A DNA stretch of 18,443 bases, from NCBI GenBank assembly GCA_029051915.1, contig JAIDKM010000353.1, forward strand, positions 1 to 18,443. The letters are read 5' to 3'. The DNA comes from Alistipes sp. (GTDB lineage Bacteria; Bacteroidota; Bacteroidia; Bacteroidales; Rikenellaceae). Each line of letters begins with the position of its first letter. Position 1 is the stretch's first letter. Below, piece after piece: positions 1-6,559 of this stretch. The position numbers were made by a program, and so were the translations under genes. The notes beneath the pieces are model-generated. The model was not told the origin of the DNA. It was given only the letters and a program-made list of their open reading frames with translations, and searched no databases.

Positions 1-65
1 ACGTAGGGACGGCGGAAGAACTCTTCCAGCAGGTCGCCCATCAGCATGGTCTTCGTGCGTCTCAT
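1..65 (-). CDS. DciA-like DUF721 protein, N-terminal fragment
   Basis: Only the first 21 codons are in the window; the gene runs off the left edge. The ATG (63-65 on the complement) overlaps the recF stop codon in an ATGA arrangement, so the two are translationally coupled. The peptide begins MRRTKTMLMGDLLEEFFRRP, which resembles the start of Bacteroidetes DUF721 proteins, relatives of the DciA helicase-loading factor. These usually lie directly after recF in this phylum, and that context carries most of the call. No catalytic residues can be judged from so short a piece. Confidence 0.6.
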   Translation of the reverse strand, partial: MRRTKTMLMGDLLEEFFRRPY

Positions 66-1204
66 GGTGCGTCGGATGTTTCGGTCGCGGCCGGTTCTTC
101 GGTCGCTGCGTCGTTGGCCGGGCGGATTTCGCCTCCCTCCACCGTAAAGAGGGCGTATTCGCCGCCCGCTTTGTCCAGGATCGCTTTCAGCCGCGTCGGG
201 TTGCAGTCGGTGATGAATATTTGGCCGAAGCTCTCGTCCGCCACCAGGCGGATCAGTTGTTCCACACGCCCGGCATCCAGCTTGTCGAACAGGTCGTCCA
301 GCAGCAGAATCGGACGTTCTCCGCATGCCTGGGCAACAATGGCGTATTGTGCCAGCTTCAGCGCGATCAGAAATGACTTCTGTTGTCCCTGCGAGCCGTA
401 TTTGCGCAGGGGGTAGCCGCCGATCCGCAGCGCCAGGTCGTCGCGGTGAATGCCCGAGGTGGTGAATTCGTTCACCAGGTCTTTCTGGCGGGCGGCTTGC
501 AGGATTTCTTCGAACGGACGTTCGTTGAGTTCCGATTTGTAGTGCAGCTCCACTTGTTCTCGGTCGTCTGACAAAGTCCGGTAATATTCCGCTACTACAG
601 GTTGCAGACGCTCGACGAACGCCGCCCGGGCTGCATGGATTTTCGTGCCGTGTTCCGTCAGCTGACGGTCGTAGATCGCCAGCATCGTTTCATCGGGCCG
701 GGTCTTGAGCAGCCGGTTTCGTTCGGCCAGCACGGCATTGTAGCGCATGACCGTGTGCAGGTAGGTTCGGTCGAGCTGCGAGATGCAGGCATTCAGATAG
801 CGGCGCCGTTCGTCGGCCGAGTCGCTTATCAGGGCGCTGTCCGCGGGCGAGACGATCACCGCCGGCACCAGTCCCACATGGTCGGCCAGCCGTTCGTATT
901 CCTTGCCGTTGCGTTTGAGGATCTTGCCGCCCTTGCGCGAAAAGGAGCAGGCGATGCGTTCGGTTTTCGCTTCGTCGGAAAGGTAGTGCCCTTCGAGCAC
1001 GAAGCCTTCCGTTCCGTGGAGGATGCTCTGCGCATCGGTCATCGGCAGCGACGACTTGCACATCGAAAGGTAGTAGACCGCATCCACCACGTTGGTTTTT
1101 CCGGCGCCGTTGTCGCCCACCAGACAGTTCGCACCGTCGCAGAACGTCAGTTCCTGGCGGGCGATATTCTTGAAGTTGAGCAGCGATAGTTTTTTCAGAC
1201 GCAT
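62..1204 (-). CDS. recF: DNA replication and repair protein RecF
   Basis: RecF is an SMC-like ATPase that binds single-/double-strand DNA junctions and, with RecO and RecR, loads RecA at gaps. The 380-residue product has the Walker A motif GDNGAGKT at residues 30-37, an ABC-type signature around SQGQQ at 271-275 and a Walker B segment ending LLLDDLFDKLD at about 300-310. Length is normal for the family. The frame stays open upstream to 1258, but the start at 1204 (MRLKKLSLLNFKN) matches the conserved RecF N-terminus, while the extra 18 residues overlap the promoter region and do not look like RecF. It overlaps the DUF721 gene by ATGA. A weak promoter candidate lies at 1229-1259. Confidence 0.95.
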   Translation of the reverse strand: MRLKKLSLLNFKNIARQELTFCDGANCLVGDNGAGKTNVVDAVYYLSMCKSSLPMTDAQSILHGTEGFVLEGHYLSDEAKTERIACSFSRKGGKILKRNGKEYERLADHVGLVPAVIVSPADSALISDSADERRRYLNACISQLDRTYLHTVMRYNAVLAERNRLLKTRPDETMLAIYDRQLTEHGTKIHAARAAFVERLQPVVAEYYRTLSDDREQVELHYKSELNERPFEEILQAARQKDLVNEFTTSGIHRDDLALRIGGYPLRKYGSQGQQKSFLIALKLAQYAIVAQACGERPILLLDDLFDKLDAGRVEQLIRLVADESFGQIFITDCNPTRLKAILDKAGGEYALFTVEGGEIRPANDAATEEPAATETSDAP

Positions 1205-1228
1205 GGTCGGGTGCGGTGTTTCACGGAG

Positions 1229-1259
1229 CGAAGTTACAAAAAATCCCCGACCCGGCATT
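1229..1259 (-). promoter_or_regulatory. Candidate Bacteroidetes-type promoter for recF
   Basis: On the complement a -7-like box TAACTTCG (1229-1236; one mismatch to TAnnTTTG) has AATG (1256-1259) 19 bases upstream, where TTTG is expected. Spacing is right but both boxes are imperfect. Its -33 position overlaps that of the divergent promoter for the TPR gene. Confidence 0.35.
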
Positions 1260-1287
1260 GTACATTGTGAATAGTTTTGTATCTTTG
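1257..1287 (+). promoter_or_regulatory. Bacteroidetes sigma-type promoter for TPR-ribH operon
   Basis: ATTG (1257-1260) is followed after exactly 19 bases by TATCTTTG (1280-1287), matching the Bacteroidetes consensus TTTG-N19-TAnnTTTG with one mismatch in the -33 box. Transcription would start a few bases downstream, giving an AT-rich leader of about 30 bases before the ATG at 1323. Confidence 0.75.
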
Positions 1288-1322
1288 TGCTTTCCGACGC
1301 ATTATATTAAATATTTATCGAT

Positions 1323-2006
1323 ATGGCAAAACAGCAGGTAGCCGGGCAGGAATCGCTCGGCGAAGCAATGAACCGGACCGAGTTTTTCTTGGAGAAGCAC
1401 GGTCGTACGATGTCTTATGTGATTCTCGCGCTCTTCGTTCTGGCAGCTCTGGGCTTCGGCTATCGGGCGTTGATCGTCGCTCCGCGTGCCGAGAAAGCCG
1501 CCGCACTGATCTCCGAGGCGCAGAACCGTTTCGACTCCGAGACGCCCGATTACGAGCTCGCGCTTTTGGGCGACGCCAACGGCGCCGGCTTCCTCGACGT
1601 GATCGCTCGGTATGGGTCTACTCCTTCGGGCAACCTCGCCAAGCATTATGCCGGTATCTGCTACCTGCATATGGGCGATCTGGAGAATGCCGCCGCTACG
1701 CTGGCCAAGTTCTCGCCCGTGAAGGGCATTCCCGGACAGATCATCAATGCCCAGAACTTCGGATTGCAGGGCGACGTGGCCGTCGAGTTGCAGGATTATG
1801 CCAAAGCCGTCAAATTGTTCCGCAAAGCCGTGAATGCTTCGGACAACAACCTCACGGCTCCCATGTATCTCTATAAGGCCGCTTTGGCCGAGCAGGCGCT
1901 GGGCAATGCGCCGCAGGCCGCCGAGTTGCTCGAGCGGATCCTCGCTTCCTACCCCATGTCGATGGAGGCTCGCGAGGCCGAAAAGGCGCTGGGCCGCGTA
2001 AACTGA
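1323..2006 (+). CDS. Membrane-anchored tetratricopeptide-repeat protein
   Basis: The 227-residue product has a short polar N-terminus, one hydrophobic segment at about residues 31-51 (SYVILALFVLAALGFGYRAL) and then a periplasm-facing domain of helix pairs typical of TPR repeats, for example around KHYAGICYLHMGDLENAAATL, QDYAKAVKLFRKAVNA and LAEQALGNAPQAAELLERIL. This layout resembles YfgM-type proteins, which associate with the Sec translocon and periplasmic chaperones; that function is inference. The gene sits 10 bases upstream of ribH in one operon, a pairing recurrent in Bacteroidales, but nothing in the sequence ties it to riboflavin synthesis. The ATG lies about 35 bases after a good promoter and is the first in frame. 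Confidence 0.85.
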   Translation: MAKQQVAGQESLGEAMNRTEFFLEKHGRTMSYVILALFVLAALGFGYRALIVAPRAEKAAALISEAQNRFDSETPDYELALLGDANGAGFLDVIARYGSTPSGNLAKHYAGICYLHMGDLENAAATLAKFSPVKGIPGQIINAQNFGLQGDVAVELQDYAKAVKLFRKAVNASDNNLTAPMYLYKAALAEQALGNAPQAAELLERILASYPMSMEAREAEKALGRVN

Positions 2007-2016
2007 TCGTTCGTCG

Positions 2017-2547
2017 ATGGCTACCCGCAATCATAACCTTTCCAAATTCGACGGGCCGCTGCCGTCGGCCGCCGACATGCGCTTCGGCATCGTCGTGGCC
2101 GAGTGGAACCGCGAGGTTACGGAGGCTCTGCTGGAGGGTGCCGTGCGTACGTTGAGGGCCGCCGGATGTTCCGATCTGAATATCCAGATCAAGTACGTTC
2201 CCGGTACTTTCGAGTTGGCGCTCGGCGCTCAGTTCTTCGCCGAGTATACCGATGTCGACGCCGTGATCGTGCTGGGTTGCGTCGTTCAGGGCGATACGCG
2301 TCATTTCGACTTCATCTGCCAGGGCGTTACGCAGGGTGTTACCCAATTGCAGTTGCAGTGGAACATGCCCATCGCGTTCGGCGTTCTGACGGTCAACGAC
2401 ATGCAGCAGGCGCTCGACCGTTGCGGCGGGCGTCTGGGCAACAAGGGGGACGAAGCCGCCGCTACGGCCATCAACATGGTGAAGCTGCAGATCGATATGG
2501 ATGCCGCTTCGCCCGACCGGGAGCCCGATCGCCGGAATATCAATTAG
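2017..2547 (+). CDS. ribH: 6,7-dimethyl-8-ribityllumazine synthase
   Basis: RibH condenses 5-amino-6-ribitylamino-uracil with 3,4-dihydroxy-2-butanone 4-phosphate, the penultimate step of riboflavin synthesis, in the cytosol. The 176-residue protein carries the family motifs in order: FGIVVAEWN (23-31), VPGTFELALGAQ (61-72), the GDTRHFDF loop (92-99) with the catalytic histidine at about 96, and FGVLTVNDMQQALDR followed by GGRLGNKGDEAA near the C-terminus, which binds phosphate. A polar N-terminal extension of about 20 residues and a charged tail (DREPDRRNIN) are slightly longer than the E. coli protein. It is the second gene of the TPR-ribH operon and is followed by a strong hairpin terminator. 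No FMN riboswitch fits in the short leader. Confidence 0.97.
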   Translation: MATRNHNLSKFDGPLPSAADMRFGIVVAEWNREVTEALLEGAVRTLRAAGCSDLNIQIKYVPGTFELALGAQFFAEYTDVDAVIVLGCVVQGDTRHFDFICQGVTQGVTQLQLQWNMPIAFGVLTVNDMQQALDRCGGRLGNKGDEAAATAINMVKLQIDMDAASPDREPDRRNIN

Positions 2548-2565
2548 CATCCCGGATCATCATGC

Positions 2566-2602
2566 AAAAAGAGTTGCTGCGAACGGCAGCAACTCTTTTT
2601 TT
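2566..2602. terminator. Bidirectional rho-independent terminator
   Basis: A perfect 15-bp inverted repeat (2566-2580 with 2586-2600) closes a five-base GAACG loop. It has A5 on its left side and T7 on its right, so it presents a U-tract in either direction. It lies between ribH (ending 2547) and the convergent transporter gene (ending 2620) and probably serves both. Confidence 0.92.
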
Positions 2603-2619
2603 GTCTTCGGGAAGCGGAC

Positions 2620-3972
2620 TTATTTCCGGAAAATCCCCAGGTTGTCCAGAAAGACCAGCAGCAGAACGGCCGGGCAAAGGTAGCGCAGCAGAAACAGAAA
2701 GAGACTTTCGATGCGGAATCGCAGGGTGCCGCCGTTGGTGATCTGTTTTCGGAGGATCCGCCGGTCAAGCCGCCAGCCGACGAAGATGCAGGTGAAGAAT
2801 CCGCCTGCGGGCAGCAGGATGTTGGCCGTCAGGAAGTCGAGCGAGTCGAAAAGGTTCAGCCCGCAGATCTTCCAGCCGTTCAGTATGCCTAGCGAGAGCG
2901 ATGCCAGTGCTGCCAGTACGATCGTGGAGGCGGTCGTCGCCCATGCTGCACCGCGGCGGCTCAGGTGCCATTCTTCGTGCATATAGGCCGTGATTACTTC
3001 ATGCAGCGAGATCGTCGAGGTCAGCGCCGCCACAACCAGCAGCAGAAAGAAAATCGACGACCAGACCATGCTCAGGGGCATGCCGTTGAAGATTCCGGGC
3101 AGGGTGATGAAGACCAGCGAGGGGCCCGACGAGGGCTCGATGCCGACGCTGAAGACCGCCGGGAAGATCGCGATACCGGCCAGCAGGGCGACCAGCGTAT
3201 CCAGGATCGTTACGTTGAGTGCCGTGTGGCGCAGATTGGTTTCGGGCTTGAAGTAGGAGGCATAGGTTACCATCGTGCCGATGCCGATCGAGAGCGAGAA
3301 GAAGGCTTGTCCCATCGCTGTCAGCACGGTCGCCGGGGTGATCTTCGAGAAGTCGGGCTTCAGGAAGAAACGCAGTCCTTCGCCGCCGCCCGGCATCAGC
3401 AGCGAATGAACGGCCAGCACAACCAGAATAAGAAACAGCAGGGGCATCAGTACCTTGGCCGAGCGTTCGATTCCCTTTTGTACGCCCAGCGCAATGACGA
3501 AGTGCGTCGCTACAATGAAGAGCGCGGTGTAGAGCAGCGGCCGCCACGGGTTCTGAATGAAGCGGTCGAACATCGCCGTGTATTCTTCGGCCGAGGTGTA
3601 GCGGGCCAGTTCGCCGGTAACGGAGTGAACCATGTATTCCGCCGTCCAGCCCGAGACTACAAAGTAGAAGCCCAGAATCAGAAATGCCGCCAATACTCCG
3701 TTGTAGCCCAGAAAGCTCCACTTTCGATCCAGCTTGCGATAGGCGCCTACCGCGTTGAGATGCGAGGCGCGTCCTACCGAGAATTCGGCGATCATCAGCG
3801 GCAGACCGACGATCAGTACGCAGAGTATGTAGATCGCCAGAAAGGCTCCGCCGCCGTTTTCTCCGGCTACGTAGGGGAACCGCCAGATGTTCCCCAGTCC
3901 TACCGAGCTGCCCGCCGCGACCAGCACGGCGCTCAGTTTGCCACCCAGTGTGGCTCGTTGCGAGTGGTTCAT
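2620..3972 (-). CDS. Sodium-dependent transporter, SNF/NSS family
   Basis: This is an inner-membrane Na+-coupled symporter of the neurotransmitter:sodium symporter family (PF00209), whose bacterial members mostly carry amino acids (LeuT, TnaT, MhsT). The 450-residue protein has about 11 hydrophobic helices. The unwound first helix has the signature SVGLGNIWRFPY (23-34), part of the Na+/substrate site, followed by GENGGGAFL, and the sixth helix region reads GQAFFSLSIGIGTM. Eleven helices and this length resemble MhsT rather than the 12-helix LeuT. The frame is open to 4215, but the extra residues are arginine/proline rich and extend into the preceding cytidylyltransferase gene; MNHSQRATLGGKLSAVL is the natural start. 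Substrate cannot be told from sequence. No clear promoter is seen in the 110-bp gap upstream. Confidence 0.92.
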   Translation of the reverse strand: MNHSQRATLGGKLSAVLVAAGSSVGLGNIWRFPYVAGENGGGAFLAIYILCVLIVGLPLMIAEFSVGRASHLNAVGAYRKLDRKWSFLGYNGVLAAFLILGFYFVVSGWTAEYMVHSVTGELARYTSAEEYTAMFDRFIQNPWRPLLYTALFIVATHFVIALGVQKGIERSAKVLMPLLFLILVVLAVHSLLMPGGGEGLRFFLKPDFSKITPATVLTAMGQAFFSLSIGIGTMVTYASYFKPETNLRHTALNVTILDTLVALLAGIAIFPAVFSVGIEPSSGPSLVFITLPGIFNGMPLSMVWSSIFFLLLVVAALTSTISLHEVITAYMHEEWHLSRRGAAWATTASTIVLAALASLSLGILNGWKICGLNLFDSLDFLTANILLPAGGFFTCIFVGWRLDRRILRKQITNGGTLRFRIESLFLFLLRYLCPAVLLLVFLDNLGIFRK

Positions 3973-4082
3973 ACCTAATATTAACCTTGTGGTTTTTCTT
4001 TGCCGGGCGCTGCGTCGAACTCGTTCGAGCCGGGCCGGGGCAGGAAAATTTCCGATACCTAACCTTGACTTCCCCTCTCCGC
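3973..4082. other. Intergenic gap upstream of transporter
   Basis: This 110-bp GC-rich gap contains a short palindrome, TCGAAC-TC-GTTCGA, at about 4013-4026. On the complement it also has two related AT-rich motifs beginning CAAGGTTA and ending GGTAT, at about 3971-3988 and 4055-4067; the first abuts the transporter ATG. I see no TAnnTTTG box and no convincing terminator for the preceding cytidylyltransferase gene, so the transporter may be read through from upstream. Confidence 0.4.
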
Positions 4083-4733
4083 CTACCGGATTCCTCTCGC
4101 CGCCGCAATCGCTTCGGCCATCGCGAAATCTTCGGGGTAGTCTATGTCCAGCCCTTCGATGCGGTCGATCACCGCCAGGTAGGGTCGGTCGCCGATGCGG
4201 CGGTGCCGTTCGCACCAGAGTTTGCGCGGGAAAATAAAAAAGGCGCTCGTCTCGATGTAGACCGGTTCGATGGTCTGCGTGCGGGGTATGTTGTCGAGCG
4301 AGTAGTTGAGCGGCCGGCCTTCGTACCAGGCGAAGGTCTGTATTTTTTCGGCGCTGAATGCCGAATCATACTCGCCCGAGCTTACTTTCTCCAGTGCTCC
4401 GTCGATCGTCTCCGGACGGATGAACGGCGATGTCGCGTGTGCCAGCACGTAGACGTCGGCTTCTACCTCGGCCGTGAATGCGTCGTATATCTCGCCTCCC
4501 AGCGTCGTGTCGCGATCCAGCCGTTCGTCGCGGCGCAGGAATCGCACTCCTTCGGGCAGCAGGGGACGGATGCTTTTGTCGCTGCAGTATACATAGGTCT
4601 CGTCGATCCGTTCGCATTGTTGCAGCGCTGCAAGTATATGGCACAGGAGAGGTTTGCCGCCTAATTGCCGGAGGTTCTTGCCTTCGACACGTTGACTGTT
4701 CAGTCGAATGGGGACGAATGCTACGGTTTTCAT
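4083..4733 (-). CDS. Acylneuraminate-type CMP-sugar cytidylyltransferase
   Basis: This family activates sialic acid or related nonulosonic acids with CTP to CMP-sugar for glycan assembly. The 216-residue protein has the nucleotide-binding N-terminus PIRLNSQRVEGKNLRQLGGK (8-27), the HATSPFI segment (99-105), EPVYIETSAFFIF (156-168) and the C-terminal GLDIDYPEDF (194-203), all typical of NeuA-like enzymes. CMP-Kdo synthetase is less likely because its N-terminal motif differs. It follows the LuxE-type gene with only four bases between. No sialic, legionaminic or pseudaminic acid synthesis gene lies in the window, so the actual sugar is unknown. The start is the only ATG before the conserved N-terminus. 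Confidence 0.88.
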   Translation of the reverse strand: MKTVAFVPIRLNSQRVEGKNLRQLGGKPLLCHILAALQQCERIDETYVYCSDKSIRPLLPEGVRFLRRDERLDRDTTLGGEIYDAFTAEVEADVYVLAHATSPFIRPETIDGALEKVSSGEYDSAFSAEKIQTFAWYEGRPLNYSLDNIPRTQTIEPVYIETSAFFIFPRKLWCERHRRIGDRPYLAVIDRIEGLDIDYPEDFAMAEAIAAARGIR

Positions 4734-4737
4734 CGGT

Positions 4738-5703
4738 TTATTGTACTAACAGGTTGCAGCCCCGGATTTCGGCGTGGTCGATGCGGCCTTCGATTTCGAA
4801 CGAGCCGTCGGGCAATACGCGCCCTACATCTTGCGTTTCGATGAATGCGCACGACCATAGATTGGCCAGATCCGTAATGTTCAGGCCTCCGCGTGCGCCC
4901 GCCGGGAGCCGGTCGAACGGGTCGTTTACATCGCGGGTCGTTACCCGCATCCATGCCGGGCAGCGGAAACGGTTGCCGCCTGCCGAGTAGGCTTGCGACG
5001 TCAGCTCCGCCATGCCGTATTCCGAGTGTATTTCGTTTACTCCGAATGCGTCGCAGAGTATCTTGTGAAATTCCGCTTTGGGTACTTCTTCCCGATAGCC
5101 TTTCATGCCGCCCGTCTCCATAACGATCGTGTCGCGGAGTTTCGGGGCGTACTTTTCGGCCAGATCCCAGAGCGCATAGCTCACGCCCAGCAGGATTTTC
5201 GGCTTCGGGTCGGCGACCATATCGCGCAGCAGGGCTTCGTAATCGTCCAGGTAGAATCCGCCCGATCCGCAGTCGCCGATCAGGCGGTCGGCCATGTAGA
5301 CCAGCGACGAGCCTTTGCGGCGCAGGTAGTTCGGCAGCAGCGCATAAAGGCTCCACCGCGACGGTTCTCCATAGAAGGTGCGGAACGAAGCCCGAAAGGC
5401 TTCTTCATAGAGTGCCAGCGAGCGCATCGGGTGCCGCGACGGCGTCATCCCGGTCGTCGCACTCGACGTGAATACGGCTTCCGGTTCTCTTTCGCCGCAG
5501 TAGATGTCATGGGTTTTGAAGAGCTCGATCGGCAGACAGGGAATCTTCCGGATGTCGTCTACCTGCTGGGCCTTTACGCCTATGAGCGACAGATACTCGC
5601 GGTAGGGAGGGCATTCGACCGCTTGTCGTCGGAATATCTCCAGCGCCAGCCTTTCGAATTCCGCATCGGTGCGTATTCGGAATATGTCATGCCGGTCGGT
5701 CAT
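4738..5703 (-). CDS. LuxE-type acyl-protein synthetase / PaaK-like adenylate-forming enzyme
   Basis: LuxE-family enzymes activate a carboxylic acid with ATP and pass the acyl group on to a protein or carrier. The 321-residue protein shows a phosphate-binding loop at TSSATTGMTPSRHP (79-92), METGGMKGY at about 195-203 and the family motif SEYGMAELTSQAYS at about 227-240, then a C-terminal ITDLANLWSC stretch with FIETQDVGRV. Its length is close to LuxE rather than full-length PaaK ligases of about 430 residues. I place the start at 5703 (MTDRHDIFRIRT) because family members begin there; the frame is open to 5841, but the extra residues look non-coding and that ATG lies inside a hairpin. No fatty-acid reductase (LuxC), luciferase or acyl carrier gene is nearby, so bioluminescence is not implied. 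Substrate unknown. Confidence 0.85.
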   Translation of the reverse strand: MTDRHDIFRIRTDAEFERLALEIFRRQAVECPPYREYLSLIGVKAQQVDDIRKIPCLPIELFKTHDIYCGEREPEAVFTSSATTGMTPSRHPMRSLALYEEAFRASFRTFYGEPSRWSLYALLPNYLRRKGSSLVYMADRLIGDCGSGGFYLDDYEALLRDMVADPKPKILLGVSYALWDLAEKYAPKLRDTIVMETGGMKGYREEVPKAEFHKILCDAFGVNEIHSEYGMAELTSQAYSAGGNRFRCPAWMRVTTRDVNDPFDRLPAGARGGLNITDLANLWSCAFIETQDVGRVLPDGSFEIEGRIDHAEIRGCNLLVQ

Positions 5704-5893
5704 CGGTCGGTTTTTCTTCGGTTGCCTGTTCGCTTGCGCTCGGATTTGGGGATTCCTTGCCGCGTCTTTTCCGGGAATCACGTCTCGGGGCACGGTGATG
5801 AACGGAAAGGTGTGCATGCCGCGGGGGTGTTCGAAAACCATAATCGGAACCCGGGAAGGCTCCGATTATGATTTCGCATCTTCTCGCAACCGG
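5704..5893. other. Gap between infC and LuxE-type gene; no rpmI
   Basis: This 190-bp gap contains the hairpin at 5834-5870 and otherwise GC-rich sequence without a TAnnTTTG box on the complement. I looked for the lysine-rich ribosomal protein L35 that commonly follows infC: the gap is too short for its roughly 65 codons and no frame encodes anything like it. Confidence 0.6.
5834..5870 (-). terminator. Likely terminator after infC
   Basis: On the complement, a perfect 10-bp stem CATAATCGGA/TCCGATTATG (5861-5870 with 5839-5848) with a 12-base loop is followed by G and four T. It starts 23 bases after the infC stop codon. The T-run is short, so termination may be partial. Confidence 0.65.
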
Positions 5894-6508
5894 TTATTTC
5901 TTGCTTTTCGGCGCGAGCATCATGTTCATCTTCTTGCCGTCGAGTTTGGGCATCATCTCTACTTTGGCAACCTCTTCGAGGTCGGTCGCAAAGCGCAACA
6001 GCAGAATTTCGCCCTGTTCCTTGAATACGATCGAGCGGCCGCGGAAGAAGACGTAGGCTTTGACCTTCGATCCTTCCTTGAGGAAGTTGGTCGCGTGCTT
6101 CAGCTTGAAATTGTAGTCGTGGTCATCGGTCTGGGGGCCGAAACGGATCTCCTTGATCGTAACTTTGACTTGGTTGGCTTTCAGCTCTTTCGCTTTCTTC
6201 TTTTGTTGATAGAGAAATTTCTGGTAGTCGGCGATTCGGCAGACGGGGGGATCGGCTTTGGGCGAAATTTCGATCAGATCCAACTCCATCTCGTCGGCCA
6301 GGCGCAGTGCGTCGCGGATCGAGAGAACTTGCGGTTGTTCGATGTTTTCGCCTACCACGCGTACTTCGGGGGCTGTGATCTCCGAGTTGATGCGGTGGGG
6401 ATTCTCCTTGACGGGCGGTCTGCGCCCGGCGATTGCCGGTTTCGGCCGGTTGTTCCCGGGGTTGAACGGCCTCGGCGGGAACGGTTTCGGTGCTGCGATA
6501 GTTGTAAT
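5894..6508 (-). CDS. infC: Translation initiation factor IF-3, probable ATT start
   Basis: IF-3 binds the 30S subunit, prevents premature 50S joining and checks the start codon. From 6508 the product is 204 residues: a Pro/Arg-rich N-terminal extension (about 1-38), the IF3-N domain beginning [15 protein letters not shown] (38-52), a lysine-rich linker after [15 protein letters not shown], and the IF3-C domain containing [20 protein letters not shown]. The frame closes at a TAA at 6521-6523, and between that stop and residue 51 there is no ATG, GTG or TTG. The first GTG (6358) falls after the conserved RIN motif and would delete part of the N domain. ATT at 6508, giving [14 protein letters not shown], is therefore the best start; E. 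coli infC also uses AUU. It lies 51 bases after thrS, probably in the same transcript. Confidence 0.93.
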   Translation of the reverse strand: MTTIAAPKPFPPRPFNPGNNRPKPAIAGRRPPVKENPHRINSEITAPEVRVVGENIEQPQVLSIRDALRLADEMELDLIEISPKADPPVCRIADYQKFLYQQKKKAKELKANQVKVTIKEIRFGPQTDDHDYNFKLKHATNFLKEGSKVKAYVFFRGRSIVFKEQGEILLLRFATDLEEVAKVEMMPKLDGKKMNMMLAPKSKK

Positions 6509-6559
6509 GTATTTAAATTGTTACACGTCGGTCGGTGCTCCGGTAGGGGGGCCGTACCG

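Noticed and set aside
1205..1322. Possible FMN riboswitch upstream of the ribH operon
   Set aside because: The intergenic space is 118 bp and filled by promoter elements; no RFN-type conserved segments are seen.
1302..2030. A 242-codon open frame on the minus strand
   Set aside because: It is antisense to the TPR gene, which has a good promoter, a membrane segment and TPR-like helices; the shadow frame has none of these.
3973..4215. N-terminal extension of the transporter to 4215
   Set aside because: The added stretch is Arg/Pro-rich, overlaps the cytidylyltransferase gene, and precedes the canonical NSS N-terminus.
5704..5841. N-terminal extension of the LuxE-type protein to the ATG at 5841
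   Set aside because: That ATG lies within the hairpin after infC, and the extra 46 residues do not resemble family members, which begin near MTDRHDIFRIRT.
6356..6358. GTG as the infC start
   Set aside because: It would remove the conserved [13 protein letters not shown] segment of IF3-N, which is encoded in frame upstream.
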